Source of the DNA: Planctomycetales bacterium ZRK34
GTDB lineage: Bacteria > Planctomycetota > Phycisphaerae > Phycisphaerales > Zrk34
Assembly: GCA_014873095.1 (NCBI GenBank)
Contig: CP050848.1
Coordinates: forward strand, 3,097,850 to 3,161,849
Length of the DNA stretch: 64,000 nucleotides
Direction of reading: 5' to 3'
Shown: piece by piece, positions 1 to 8,480 of the stretch
How the letters are laid out: every line of letters starts with the position of its first letter
Position numbering within the stretch: the first letter of the stretch is position 1
Notes under the pieces: generated by a model
The model's database searches: none
What the model was told of the DNA's origin: nothing
What the model saw: only the letters and a program-made list of their open reading frames with translations
Program-made: the position numbers and the translations under genes

Positions 1-2255
1 GCATCCGCAAGCAGGCCGACGCGAATACCGTAGAAGTCGCCGACGCCATCCTCGAGGAAATCGACGCGGTCAATCGCGACTACCCGCAGATCCATGTGGT
101 GCCCGTCGTCAACCAGGGTAATTTCATCGAGCGGTCGATCGCCAACGTGGCACGCTCGGTGCTCTACGGCGGCGGGCTGGCCGTCATCGTGCTGCTGTTT
201 TTCCTGCGGAACATCCGCAGCACCGTCGTGATCTCGCTGGCGATTCCGATTTCGATCATCGCGACGTTTTCGCTGATCTACTTCGGGGGCTTCACGCTGA
301 ACCTGATGACGCTGGGCGGGCTGGCGCTCGGCGTCGGCATGATGGTCGACAACTCGATCGTGGTGCTGGAAAACATCTACCGCCGCCGGGCGGAGAACAA
401 TGAGACGCCGCGCAAAGCGTCGGTCCGCGGGACTGAGGAAGTGGCCACGGCCATCATCGCCTCGACGATCACCACGCTCGTGATCTTCCTGCCGCTGGTG
501 TTTGTGCGCGGCGTGTCGGGGATTCTGTTTAAAGAGTTGGCGTACGTGATCGTGTTTTCACTGATCTGTTCGCTGATGGTGGCGCTGTCGCTGGTGCCGA
601 TGCTGTCGTCGAAGCTGATGCGACCGCTGGAAGACGAGCAGGCTCATCAGCGCGGCGTGCTGGGCCGACTGGTGCGTGCGTCCGAGGCGGCTTTCCAATC
701 GCTGGAATACACGTATCGCGATCTGCTGCAGGTGGCGATGCGCGTGCGGCTGCTGACGATCCTGGCGGCGGCGGTGCTGCTGGCGGCGAGCCTGCTGCTG
801 GTGCCGCTGATCGGCACGGAGTTTCTGCCGCCCAGCGATGAGGGGGAAGTCCGCGTCAGCGGCGAGATGGAAGTCGGCACGCGCGTCGGGCTCGTCGATG
901 ATCAGTCGCGCATCATCGAGCGGATCGTGATTCCCGCGGTGCCGGAGATCGAGTCGTACGTGGTCAGCACCGGCGCGTCGGGTTACAACCCCAGCGACGC
1001 CTCGACGACGGAGATCCGCATGTCGCTGGTTCCCGCGGCCCAGCGGACGCGCTCCAACACGGAAATCGCCAACGACCTGCGAAAGCGGCTCGAAGGGAAA
1101 GTCGCCGGCATGACCGTGCGCACGCGCGCCCCGCAGGGGCAGTTTGTCCTCGAGCGCATTCTCGGCGGCGATGAGGAGCTGACCGTCGAGGTGCGCGGCT
1201 TCGAGTTGAAAACACTCGACGCCCTGGCGGCCCGCGTCGAGCAGGTGATCGCAGACATCCCCGGCATCACCGACATCGACACCTCCCGCGAAGCCGGCGT
1301 CCCGCAGCAGATGATTCACATCGATCGCGACAAGGCGGCGGACCTGGGCCTGAGCGTGCGCGATGTGGCCGAGGCGATCGAGATCGCCGTGGCCGGTCGG
1401 CAGGCCGGCGACTACCGCACGCGCGGCAACTCCTACCGCATCCTCGTGCAGTTCGCCGAGGCGGAAAAACTCGAACTGCAGGAGATCCTCGACCTGACGC
1501 TGACCAGCGCCACCGGCGAGGAAGTCGCCCTGCGCAACGTCGTGAACATCGTGCCGGGGCGCGGCCCCGTGCTGATCGACCGCAAAGATCAACAGCGCCT
1601 GGTCACCGTCGAAGCCAACGTCGCCGGGCGCGACATGGGCTCGGTCGCCCGCGATGTGCAGCAGAAGCTGGACACCATCCCGCGCCCCATGGGCTATGAA
1701 TTCAACATTGCCGGCAAGTTCGAAGAGCAGCAGGAAGCGTTCGCCGAGTTGATCGTGTCGCTGGTGCTGGCATTGGTGCTGGTCTACATGGTGCTCGCCT
1801 GTCAGTACGAGTCGTTGCGCGATCCGGTGGTCGTGATGGTGTCGGTGCCGCTGGCGGCGATCGGCGTGCTGGTGACGCTGTTCATCACGAACACTACGCT
1901 GAACGTGCAGTCCTACATCGGGTGCATCATGCTCGGCGGCATCGTCGTCAACAATGCCATCCTGCTCGTCGATCAGGCCAGCCGCCTGCGTACCGCTGAA
2001 AACTACACCACGCGCGACGCCGTCGCCGAGGCCGGTCGCCGCCGCTTGCGACCGATTCTGATGACGACGCTGACGACGATTCTCGGTCTGCTCCCGCTGG
2101 CGCTGGGCATCGGCGAAGGCGCCGACGCGCAGGCCCCGCTGGCGAGGGCCGTCATCGGCGGGCTGACCGTTTCGACGCTGATCACCCTCGTCGTCGTGCC
2201 CGCGGTATATTCGCTGTTCCACCCCGAGCGTCATCGCACCGAGGTCGCCGCATGA
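1..2255 (+). CDS. RND (HAE1-type) efflux pump inner-membrane subunit, C-terminal part
   Basis: The frame is open from base 3, so the start lies left of the window; about 750 residues of a protein usually 1,000-1,050 long are present. RND pumps use the proton gradient to expel drugs, solvents or metals through a periplasmic adaptor and an outer-membrane channel. Visible are the end of the first porter loop, TM2-TM6 including the proton-relay segment [16 protein letters not shown], a second large periplasmic loop, and the last TM bundle with [14 protein letters not shown]. Only one of the two relay aspartates of AcrB is kept (VDN instead of VDD), as in many HAE1 relatives. The outer-membrane channel gene follows directly, so the two form an operon; the adaptor is probably upstream, outside the window. 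The substrate cannot be read from sequence. Confidence 0.95.
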   Translation, partial: IRKQADANTVEVADAILEEIDAVNRDYPQIHVVPVVNQGNFIERSIANVARSVLYGGGLAVIVLLFFLRNIRSTVVISLAIPISIIATFSLIYFGGFTLNLMTLGGLALGVGMMVDNSIVVLENIYRRRAENNETPRKASVRGTEEVATAIIASTITTLVIFLPLVFVRGVSGILFKELAYVIVFSLICSLMVALSLVPMLSSKLMRPLEDEQAHQRGVLGRLVRASEAAFQSLEYTYRDLLQVAMRVRLLTILAAAVLLAASLLLVPLIGTEFLPPSDEGEVRVSGEMEVGTRVGLVDDQSRIIERIVIPAVPEIESYVVSTGASGYNPSDASTTEIRMSLVPAAQRTRSNTEIANDLRKRLEGKVAGMTVRTRAPQGQFVLERILGGDEELTVEVRGFELKTLDALAARVEQVIADIPGITDIDTSREAGVPQQMIHIDRDKAADLGLSVRDVAEAIEIAVAGRQAGDYRTRGNSYRILVQFAEAEKLELQEILDLTLTSATGEEVALRNVVNIVPGRGPVLIDRKDQQRLVTVEANVAGRDMGSVARDVQQKLDTIPRPMGYEFNIAGKFEEQQEAFAELIVSLVLALVLVYMVLACQYESLRDPVVVMVSVPLAAIGVLVTLFITNTTLNVQSYIGCIMLGGIVVNNAILLVDQASRLRTAENYTTRDAVAEAGRRRLRPILMTTLTTILGLLPLALGIGEGADAQAPLARAVIGGLTVSTLITLVVVPAVYSLFHPERHRTEVAA

Positions 2256-2277
2256 GCATCACGAATACCAACCACCC

Positions 2278-2303
2278 GGCGAGGGGAATTAATTCCCCCC
2301 GCC
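2278..2303. repeat. 26-bp palindromic repeat, copy 1
   Basis: The site has arms GGCG(A/G)GGGGAATT and AATTCCCCCCGCC around a central AATTAATT and is self-complementary except for one base (A2282). A perfect relative with a TTTAAA centre lies at 47691-47716. Here it falls between the efflux pump stop and the most likely start of the channel gene. No function is visible; it could extrude as a cruciform or be a dispersed REP-like repeat. Confidence 0.7.
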
Positions 2304-2312
2304 TTCGTCCAC

Positions 2313-2347
2313 GCCGGGTGCCACGCACCGCGCCGCGCGGTGTGTGC
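2313..2347. repeat. GGGTGCC...CACCGCG palindromic repeat, copy 1
   Basis: The repeat begins GCCGGGTGCCACGCACCGCG and continues GCGCGGTGTGTGC. Arms of CACCGCG and CGCGGTG make a hairpin. Near-identical copies lie at 4379-4413, 5210-5243 and (short variant) 5370-5394. It overlaps the GTG proposed as start of the channel gene at 2342, which suggests that the repeat landed at the gene's 5' edge and supplied the start codon. Confidence 0.75.
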
Positions 2348-3967
2348 TCTGCCCGCTTCAACACGATCGCGACGCTGTTCACGTTGCTCACCCTCGCCGG
2401 TTGCGCCCCGCCGGACCACTGGCAGGTGCTCGATGAGCAGGTCGACCGCGCCATGCGCCGGCAGACCGACACGCCCGTCGAGTTGTCCGACAGCCTCATC
2501 CCCACGCCGCAGAAAAACACCACGCTCCCCGCGCTCGAAGCCGCCGGCCCCCTCGAAGTCTCCGTCGAGCAGGCCGCCTTGCTGGCGCTTTCCAACAATC
2601 GCGACCTCGCCGTCCAGCAGTTGAACCCCGTCATCACCGGCGCTTTCGAGCAGATCGAGCGCGGCCGATTCGATCCGCAACTGTTCGCCTCCGCCGAGTA
2701 CAACGAAGAGCGCTCCAGCGAAGTCGCCCGCAGCACCAGCGCCCGCTTCGACGTCGAAGGCAACGAGGCCTCCGGCGAAGTCGGCATCCGCCAGGAGCTG
2801 CCCACCGGCACCGATATCGAAGCATCCGTCACGCAGGATCGCTCCATCTCCAACCGCGCCCCCGAGCAGCAGGAAGCCCGCCTCGGACTGACCGTCACCC
2901 AGTCCCTGCTTCGCGGGTTTGGCCCGGCTGTCAATCTCGCTTCCATCCGCCAGGCTGAGCTCGACACCCTCGCCTCGAAATACATCCTTCGCGGGTTCGC
3001 TGAAACCCTGCTCGCCGAAACCGAGATCGCCTACTGGGATTACATTCTCGCCCACGAGCGCATCGCCATTTTCGAGCGTTCCCTCGACGTCGCTCGGCAG
3101 CAGCTAGATGTCGTCGAGCAGCGCATCGAGGTCGGCGTGGTGGCGCGGACCGAAGCCGCCGCCGCCCGCGCCGAGGTCGCCCGTCGTGAGCAGGCGCTCA
3201 TCGATGCGCGCAGCAGTCTCGAATCCACCCGCCTGCAACTGCTTCGCCTGATGAACCCGAGTCGTGACGGCTCGCTGGACCGCGAAGTCGTCGCCACCAC
3301 GAAGTTCAACATCGATCCGCAGGCCATCACCGACCAGGCCGACCGCGTCACGCTCGCCCAGCGGATGCGCCCCGAGATCAACGAAGCCCGCCTGCGCCTC
3401 GACCAGGATCGCCTGCAGACCATCGTCACCCGCAACGGGCTGCTGCCGCGCCTCGATGTGTTTGTCACCATGGGCCGCAGCGGATTCGACAACACGTTTC
3501 GCCGATCGTTTCAGAACCTCAACGACGGCACCTACGACTTCACCGCCGGCGTCAGTTTCAGTCATTACCTCGGCAACCGCGCCGCTGAAGGTCGCGACCT
3601 CGCCGCCCGCGCCGAACGCTGGCAGTCGGTTCAGGCGCTGGACAATCTCCGCCAGCTCATCCGCCTCGATGTGCGGCTCGCCGTCAACGAAGCCGAGCGC
3701 GCCCGCAAGCAGATCGCCGCCTCCGCCACCACGCGCCAGTTCGAAGAGCAGACCGTGCAGGCCGAACACGAGCGCTTCGACGTCGGCACATCAACCGCCT
3801 TGCTCGTCGCCCAGGCCCAGCGCGATCTGCTCGCCGCCCAGATCGCCGAAGTCGAAGCTGTCGTCGGCTACCGCATCGCGTTGGTGAATCTGTACCTGGC
3901 CGAAGGCACCTTGCTCGAACGCCGCGGCATCACCCTCGCCGCCCCCGCCGACCACGGCAAGTGGTGA
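2342..3967 (+). CDS. TolC/OprM-type outer-membrane efflux lipoprotein
   Basis: This is the outer-membrane channel partner of the upstream RND pump. The protein has two outer-membrane-factor repeats rich in long helices (for example around 3060-3240 and 3640-3880) and a central region with strands. The GTG at 2342 is chosen because it gives a compact lipoprotein signal: a basic N-region, the hydrophobic run TLFTLLTL and the lipobox LAGC. The alternative ATG at 2252 overlaps the pump stop (ATGA) but adds 30 residues that merely translate two palindromic repeats. OprM-like channels are often lipid-anchored, which agrees. The length of about 541 residues is slightly above the family norm of 450-500. 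Efflux-channel identity is secure; the start is an inference. Confidence 0.9.
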   Translation: MCSARFNTIATLFTLLTLAGCAPPDHWQVLDEQVDRAMRRQTDTPVELSDSLIPTPQKNTTLPALEAAGPLEVSVEQAALLALSNNRDLAVQQLNPVITGAFEQIERGRFDPQLFASAEYNEERSSEVARSTSARFDVEGNEASGEVGIRQELPTGTDIEASVTQDRSISNRAPEQQEARLGLTVTQSLLRGFGPAVNLASIRQAELDTLASKYILRGFAETLLAETEIAYWDYILAHERIAIFERSLDVARQQLDVVEQRIEVGVVARTEAAAARAEVARREQALIDARSSLESTRLQLLRLMNPSRDGSLDREVVATTKFNIDPQAITDQADRVTLAQRMRPEINEARLRLDQDRLQTIVTRNGLLPRLDVFVTMGRSGFDNTFRRSFQNLNDGTYDFTAGVSFSHYLGNRAAEGRDLAARAERWQSVQALDNLRQLIRLDVRLAVNEAERARKQIAASATTRQFEEQTVQAEHERFDVGTSTALLVAQAQRDLLAAQIAEVEAVVGYRIALVNLYLAEGTLLERRGITLAAPADHGKW

Positions 3968-3993
3968 TCGCTACTCCGATCAGGAGACTCACG

Positions 3994-4377
3994 ATGCAGC
4001 CCACCGACTCCGCGAAGATCAACACGGACAGTAAAGCGCCGTTGTTCTCCATCTTCGAGCGTCACTTGATGGGGTTGCTCATCGCTTTGTTGCTCTTGGT
4101 CGCCGGAGTCGTCTGGGTCTGGTGGTCGATCGCGGACTATCAGACGCTCGCCAGGGATTTTGATCGAGTTGTCGTTCAACAAGACACCTCCGGTAGTCCG
4201 CCCCCTCGACTGTATTACTTGCAGCACCCCGACGGTACGAAAACCATGCCGAGCTTCTGGTCGTTGAAGGGTGGTCAAGTCGTCAGCGGTATCGTCTGGA
4301 TATTGATGGGGCTCGGTCTGATCTTCTGGTCGATTCGATGCATCCGTCGGTCCGAACATCTTGAGACCGACAGCTAA
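3994..4377 (+). CDS. Small two-helix membrane protein, unknown function
   Basis: A 127-residue protein with two predicted TM helices (about residues 25-46, LMGLLIALLLLVAGVVWVWW, and about 88-110) joined by a polar loop of about 40 residues, giving both ends in the cytoplasm. ATG 3994 is preferred over the GTG at 3961 because AGGAG sits eight bases upstream. It begins 26 bases after the channel gene, so it may be cotranscribed, but nothing ties it to efflux. No family was recognised. Confidence 0.65.
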   Translation: MQPTDSAKINTDSKAPLFSIFERHLMGLLIALLLLVAGVVWVWWSIADYQTLARDFDRVVVQQDTSGSPPPRLYYLQHPDGTKTMPSFWSLKGGQVVSGIVWILMGLGLIFWSIRCIRRSEHLETDS

Positions 4378-4378
4378 C

Positions 4379-4413
4379 GCCGGGTGCCACACACCGCGCA
4401 GCGCGGTGTGTGC
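4379..4413. repeat. GGGTGCC...CACCGCG palindromic repeat, copy 2
   Basis: The arms ACACACCGCGC and GCGCGGTGTGT form an 11-bp perfect stem around a single A. It has the same leader GCCGGGTGCC as copy 1. It lies directly behind the stop of the small membrane protein and just before the next gene. Confidence 0.8.
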
Positions 4414-4434
4414 TTCTGGTGCGATTCGGAAATC

Positions 4435-5208
4435 ATGTCGATGAAACATGATCGTATTAATTCACGGGCAGTTGTCATTCTCAGTATTTCGGTTGTTATC
4501 CTTTGTGTGGGAGTGTGGCTGATATTGACAGCTGACTGGGGACTGCGTCATGCAAGTGATGCAGACTGTGACAGAACATATCAATCCATTCTCACAGCCA
4601 TTAACGATGAAGACTATGCCGAAATGGATCGCTTGTATGGCGAACTGACCGGCAAGTGTAGAAATCAGATCCGCGATCGGTTGAGATCAGGCTTGCTCAA
4701 GTCGGACCTGCGATACTGGATATGCGTTGCTTGTGGGTTGGAAATTGTGGACCGGAGTATTGTTGAGCGCACGCTCGAAGCGGGTAGCGGGCAAGCGATT
4801 AAAGGTTGCATGCTCACAGTGCCGGAAGACTTGATCGTGTGGGATGATGTGATTCGGATTATCAGCAAGCGGTGGGAAGAATTTGGGGACCAGCCAATAG
4901 TGCAGCGTGCCGTCTATGCGCGAATGCTGGGTGATCGCCAGCTGAAGTTCATACAACCTGGCAGTAAGGTCAAACTGTTTGCAATGTTGATTGCCAGTCT
5001 CGACAGTGAGGATGAATGGCTTCATGGCCAGGTTGTGTGGTTGATTGATTACGTCTATCCGATGGATCGCGTGTTGAATCTGGATGGCCGCGGGGAGGAG
5101 ATCAGGCAATCACTTGCCTCGATGGACCGGAGGCAGTTAATCGAATTGTTGCAAGACAAGAAGGAAATGATTCTTGAAGAGGCGGTAGGTGAGTCTGAAG
5201 TACCGTAG
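4435..5208 (+). CDS. Hypothetical single-pass anchored protein
   Basis: A 257-residue protein not recognised as a family. Residues about 12-32 (VVILSISVVILCVGVWLIL) form a signal anchor, so the rest is probably periplasmic. The remainder is mostly helical with several Cys residues (for example the YWICVACG segment near 4715). ATG 4435 is chosen because a longer reading from GTG 4384 would translate the palindromic repeat; GGAAATC precedes it. Base composition is visibly lower in GC than its neighbours (close to 50 percent), suggesting later acquisition. It is flanked on both sides by copies of the same palindromic repeat. Confidence 0.6.
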   Translation: MSMKHDRINSRAVVILSISVVILCVGVWLILTADWGLRHASDADCDRTYQSILTAINDEDYAEMDRLYGELTGKCRNQIRDRLRSGLLKSDLRYWICVACGLEIVDRSIVERTLEAGSGQAIKGCMLTVPEDLIVWDDVIRIISKRWEEFGDQPIVQRAVYARMLGDRQLKFIQPGSKVKLFAMLIASLDSEDEWLHGQVVWLIDYVYPMDRVLNLDGRGEEIRQSLASMDRRQLIELLQDKKEMILEEAVGESEVP

Positions 5209-5209
5209 G

Positions 5210-5243
5210 GCGGGTGCCACACACCGCGCCGCGCGGTGTGTGC
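5210..5243. repeat. GGGTGCC...CACCGCG palindromic repeat, copy 3
   Basis: Almost identical to copies 1 and 2 (GCGGGTGCCACACACCGCGC followed by CGCGCGGTGTGTGC). It starts two bases after the upstream stop codon. Its position after genes would suit a transcription end, but no T-tract follows. Confidence 0.8.
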
Positions 5244-5273
5244 CTCTACAGCATCTTGCGAAATTATCTTTTA

Positions 5274-5320
5274 TAGCCGCAGGCGGAAGCCTGCGGGCCA
5301 CGAGCTTCCGCTCGCGGCTA
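5274..5320. repeat. Imperfect inverted repeat (AGCCGC...GCGGCT)
   Basis: The outer arms AGCCGCAGGCGGAAGC and GCTTCCGCTCGCGGCT pair at 14 of 16 positions, with an inner smaller stem GGCGGAAGCCTGC. It is a typical dispersed palindromic element in a gene-free stretch. No function is evident. Confidence 0.6.
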
Positions 5321-5369
5321 TCACACGGTCATGAATGACGCGAAATGCTCTGGCGCGGTCGGTCCATAT

Positions 5370-5394
5370 CACACACCGCGCTTCGCGGTGTGTG
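5370..5394. repeat. CACACACCGCG palindromic repeat, copy 4 (short variant)
   Basis: An 11-bp perfect stem, CACACACCGCG and CGCGGTGTGTG, closed by a CTT loop. It shares the core of copies 1-3 but lacks their GGGTGCC lead, so it may mark the minimal core of the family. Confidence 0.7.
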
Positions 5395-5405
5395 ACACCC
5401 GTTTT

Positions 5406-5431
5406 CGTGCTCGTGCTCGTGCTCGTGCTCG
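5406..5431. repeat. Short tandem repeat (CGTGCT)n
   Basis: About four copies of the hexamer CGTGCT in a row, followed by degenerate units (CGTAAT, CGTTGCT). It does not lie in a credible gene. Such tracts can vary in copy number by slippage. Confidence 0.7.
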
Positions 5432-5439
5432 TAATCGTT

Positions 5440-5840
5440 GCTCGTCATCGAACCCGCTGGTTGACGCTTGTTGTTGCGGGTGAATACGAAATGTCAGGGG
5501 TTCTGTTGAAAACGACGGTTTGGTGCGCGTCGGGTTTGTGCGCGCGATCGGCGATTGGATGGCGCCAGGCGGGTGGCGCGCACGAAGGTGTCGTTTGAGG
5601 GCGTCATGTTGTGCGCACGCGGTGACCGATGGCGATGGATTGGATCGCCTCGTGGGTAAAACGACACGGTGGTGCGCACGAACCTTGCGCGGCGACAGCG
5701 CGTTTGTGCGCACCGGCGCGGCAGAACGACAGGTCTGTGCGCGGCGAACTCAACGCGGCGGGTGTTTTCGGCTGAAAAACGGGTTCAAACACAGTCGAAA
5801 ACGTTTTTTCCGGAAGGTGTTTCGGTCGTGTTTGTGCGCG
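5440..5840. other. Gene-free G/T-skewed spacer with recurring GTGCGC(A/G)C motifs
   Basis: I see no credible gene between the repeats and 5841. The stretch is strongly G/T-rich on the plus strand and carries the motif GTGCGC(A/G)C at 5523, 5538, 5611, 5672, 5706, 5737 and 5834, plus one reversed copy at 5576-5583. Several intervals are 30-38 bases or about twice or three times that. A similar skewed stretch with GCGC motifs lies at 61440-61690. Short open frames here have no family features. What it does is unknown. Confidence 0.5.
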
Positions 5841-7211
5841 TTAGAGTCCTTCGACTTCCCAGCCGGGGCGGTAGGTGCGCTTGAGCAGTTTGTTGGCGGC
5901 TTCGTCGTTGGTGAAGCGCATCGCGGGCGAGTCCCATTCGAGCTTGACGCCGGGGCGGCGGATGGCGACGGTGCCCATGACGACGACCTCGCTCATCGGG
6001 CCGGCGATCGAGAAGGGGGATTCGGGGGCGTCGATCTTACCGAGGCAGGCGTCGACGAAGTTGTGCCAGTGGTTCTGCGGCGGGAGCTTGGGGCGCGGGT
6101 AGGCGCGGTATTTCTCGGCGGGTAGAAGTTGCGGGCCGGAGGTGTGCGGCAGCAGGAGGGCGCCGTTTTCAGCGACCATCATGAAGGACTCCGCCGGGTA
6201 GTTTTCGCTGGGATTCAGGGCCTGAATTTCCTTGGGCGGATAGATCGTGCCGTCGAACCACTCGACGGTGAGGTCTTCGCCGCCGGTGTATTCATTGCCG
6301 GGGAAGATCCAGGTGATGTGATCCGCCTGGGGCCAGGTGTCGGCCCGGCGGGCGGGGTTGTTCTTCCACGATTCCTGTACTTCGGCGATGACGGACTTGG
6401 GGGCGGACAGGCCCAGGCCTTTCCACGGGGCGTTGAAGATGTGGCAACCGATGTCGCCGGACCAGCCGGTGCCGAAGTCCTGCCATGCGCGCCACTTGAC
6501 GGGGTGGTAGATGCCGGGTGAATACGCGCGCTGGGGGGCGGTGCCGAGCCAGAGGTCCCAGTGAAGATGCGCGGGGGGCTTTTCACCGTGCGCCGGGCGC
6601 GGGCCGACCAGGCGGTAGGCGTCGATGGCCCCGGGGCGGTTGGAGCAGAGAATCAGGCGCTTGGCCTTGCCGAGCACCTTCTGCTTCATGAACTCGACCG
6701 CCATGCGATCGCCCATGCCTGAAGCGTGCTGCGTGCCGAGCTGCGTGACGACGCCCATCTTGGCGGCGGTCTGTGTCAACGCGCGGACCTCGGCGATGTC
6801 GTGGCACATCGGCTTCTGCGTCCACACATGCTTGCCGGCGTGCATGGCGGTCATGGCGATGGCCGCGTGCATGTGATCCGGCACGGTGACGTTGACCGAG
6901 TCGAACTTGTCACCGGCCTCGGCGATCATCTGCCGCCAGTCGACGAAGGTCTTGGCGCCGGGATGCTCCTTGGCGGCGGCGCTTAGAAAGTTCTCATCGA
7001 CATCACACAGCGCGACGATGTCGATCTGCGGATGGCTCGCCAGCGACTTGCGATCAGCCACGCCCATCATGCCCATGACACCGATGCAGGCGTGTTGCAA
7101 CTTGCCGTTGGGCGAGGCGGCCCGCACGAGCCGCGGGGCGATCAGCGGGGCGGTCAGACCCATCGTGGCGGACGCTTGAAGGAACGTGCGGCGATTGATG
7201 TGCAATGTCAT
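5841..7211 (-). CDS. Gfo/Idh/MocA-family oxidoreductase with Tat signal
   Basis: An NAD(P)-dependent sugar or inositol oxidoreductase family member of 456 residues. The N-terminus NRRTFLQASATMGLTAPLIA is a twin-arginine signal, so the enzyme is probably folded with its cofactor and exported, a pattern common in planctomycetes. A Rossmann segment (IGVMGMMG) follows, then VALCDVD binding the adenosine side, and TQKPMCHDI at the place of the family EKP motif (Glu replaced by Gln). The ATG at 7211 has GGAG eight bases upstream; a longer reading would include a palindromic repeat. It lies downstream of the isomerase-like gene on the same strand, so the two may be cotranscribed. Substrate unknown. 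Confidence 0.9.
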   Translation of the reverse strand: MTLHINRRTFLQASATMGLTAPLIAPRLVRAASPNGKLQHACIGVMGMMGVADRKSLASHPQIDIVALCDVDENFLSAAAKEHPGAKTFVDWRQMIAEAGDKFDSVNVTVPDHMHAAIAMTAMHAGKHVWTQKPMCHDIAEVRALTQTAAKMGVVTQLGTQHASGMGDRMAVEFMKQKVLGKAKRLILCSNRPGAIDAYRLVGPRPAHGEKPPAHLHWDLWLGTAPQRAYSPGIYHPVKWRAWQDFGTGWSGDIGCHIFNAPWKGLGLSAPKSVIAEVQESWKNNPARRADTWPQADHITWIFPGNEYTGGEDLTVEWFDGTIYPPKEIQALNPSENYPAESFMMVAENGALLLPHTSGPQLLPAEKYRAYPRPKLPPQNHWHNFVDACLGKIDAPESPFSIAGPMSEVVVMGTVAIRRPGVKLEWDSPAMRFTNDEAANKLLKRTYRPGWEVEGL

Positions 7212-7275
7212 GGCGGGCTCCGGTTGATGATTTCCAGGCGGGGCCGATGCACACTGCGGTGCACCCTCACCCCAG

Positions 7276-7296
7276 CCCTCTCCCACGGGGAGAGGG
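7276..7296. repeat. CCCTCTCCC-GGGAGAGGG hairpin repeat
   Basis: A 9-bp perfect stem, CCCTCTCCC and GGGAGAGGG, closed by ACG, within the wider sequence CCCTCACCCCAGCCCTCTCCC. It lies in the 87-base gap between two minus-strand genes. Elements of this wording are widely dispersed in high-GC Gram-negative genomes (established observation). It could also attenuate or stabilise the transcript between the two genes. Confidence 0.65.
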
Positions 7297-7298
7297 AG

Positions 7299-8339
7299 TC
7301 AAACACCCATCAGGTGGCGCGTGATGTACAGCTCGAGGCCTTCATAGTCGCGGGCGTCGATGTACTGCTGCTGCGTCGCGGCGTCCAGTGAGCGGACCTT
7401 GTCGACCAGGTGCAGGAAGATCGTGCGGCTGTTGGAAAGGTGCTCAGTGGCGGGGGCGTTTTTCTGGGTTCGCATGACCTTGACGTCGAGGCCGACGAAC
7501 TCGCCGCGACTGCCGAAGCCGGCTTCCTCGAGCACGCGCACCTGGTTGAACGCCGAGCGGAGATTCACCGCGCCGAAGGATTTGTCCTGGTCGTATTTCA
7601 GGCCGTTCTGGTCGTTGAGGTGAACACTGGCGAGCTTGTCGTGCGCCAGGGCGAAGGCCATCTCGTCGGACGGATCGAGCCCGGCGAGGATGGCATGGGC
7701 GGTTTCGATGAGCCCGCTGACGCGCGACGGGTCGTCACTGGCATAGGCCAGCGCGATGGCGTGACCGATCGTCGGCACGTAGGCGTGATCCATCGGCTCG
7801 TTGGGCTTGGGTTCGATCCAGATGCGGGCTTCGGGGTCGTGGGCGAGGATGCGGTTGATTGTTTCCAGCAGACGCTGATAGGCGACGCGGGCGTTTTTCG
7901 ATTCGCGGATGTAGGTGCCTTCGCGGGCGAGCCAGAGCACGATGTTGGTGGTGCCGATTTCGCGTGCGATGTCGACCGCCTGCAGGGTGCGATCGATGGC
8001 GTATTGACGATCGGCGGCGCTGTTGGATGTGAACCCGCCGTCGACGGTCTGCTCGGCGAACCAGAGCCGGGGCGCGACGAATTCGGGTGTGAGGCCTTCG
8101 CCGTCCAGCAGTTTCTTCACTTCGCCGGCCCGCTTCATGATCTGCTCCGGGCTCAGCGCATCGATGTTTTCCACGACATCGTCATCGTGAAACTGCACCC
8201 CCTCAAAGCCCAGCGGACGATACAGCGGCAGCTTCTTCTCCAGCGCCACGGGCGTGCGGACATCAGGCCCGAACGGGTCGGCCCCTTCGTGAATGTTCCA
8301 CGGGCCGAACGAAAAACAATACTCGACGGGGTTGCTCAT
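7299..8339 (-). CDS. Xylose-isomerase-like sugar isomerase (TIM barrel)
   Basis: A 346-residue TIM-barrel enzyme related to xylose isomerase and the RhaI-type rhamnose isomerases. Aldose-ketose isomerases of this fold hold two divalent metals with Glu, Asp and His ligands. Candidate ligand segments are IWIEPKPNEP (barrel Glu) and SVHLNDQNGLKYDQD (His plus Asp), with GFEGVQFHDDDVV near the N-terminus. ATG 8339 follows GAGG thirteen bases upstream; longer open frame upstream overlaps the divergent sigma factor gene and is rejected. The next gene downstream is a sugar oxidoreductase, so a small sugar pathway is likely. The exact substrate (xylose, rhamnose or other) is undetermined. Confidence 0.88.
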   Translation of the reverse strand: MSNPVEYCFSFGPWNIHEGADPFGPDVRTPVALEKKLPLYRPLGFEGVQFHDDDVVENIDALSPEQIMKRAGEVKKLLDGEGLTPEFVAPRLWFAEQTVDGGFTSNSAADRQYAIDRTLQAVDIAREIGTTNIVLWLAREGTYIRESKNARVAYQRLLETINRILAHDPEARIWIEPKPNEPMDHAYVPTIGHAIALAYASDDPSRVSGLIETAHAILAGLDPSDEMAFALAHDKLASVHLNDQNGLKYDQDKSFGAVNLRSAFNQVRVLEEAGFGSRGEFVGLDVKVMRTQKNAPATEHLSNSRTIFLHLVDKVRSLDAATQQQYIDARDYEGLELYITRHLMGV

Positions 8340-8480
8340 GTTGCATCTGCCTCGGGTTGTGATGGGGGCCTCAATACCCCCGCAAAGATATCCCGCGAGT
8401 ATGCTGTCGACTAGGTCGATCGCCTCAAAATCCGGTACGATCTTGCCATCGCAGCGTGTTCCCTGAATGAAGCTCCGTCC

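Noticed and set aside
558..2234. A 558-codon minus-strand frame opposite the RND pump
   Set aside because: Rich in His, Arg and Gln, as expected for a shadow of a GC3-rich gene; the plus-strand protein is unmistakable.
5400..5440. CRISPR-like array in the repeat-rich stretch
   Set aside because: It is a simple hexanucleotide tandem (CGTGCT) without spacers; no cas genes are present.
5520..6125. Open frame of 201 codons in the spacer and over the oxidoreductase 3' end
   Set aside because: It overlaps a confidently identified gene on the other strand and its protein is low-complexity with no family signs.
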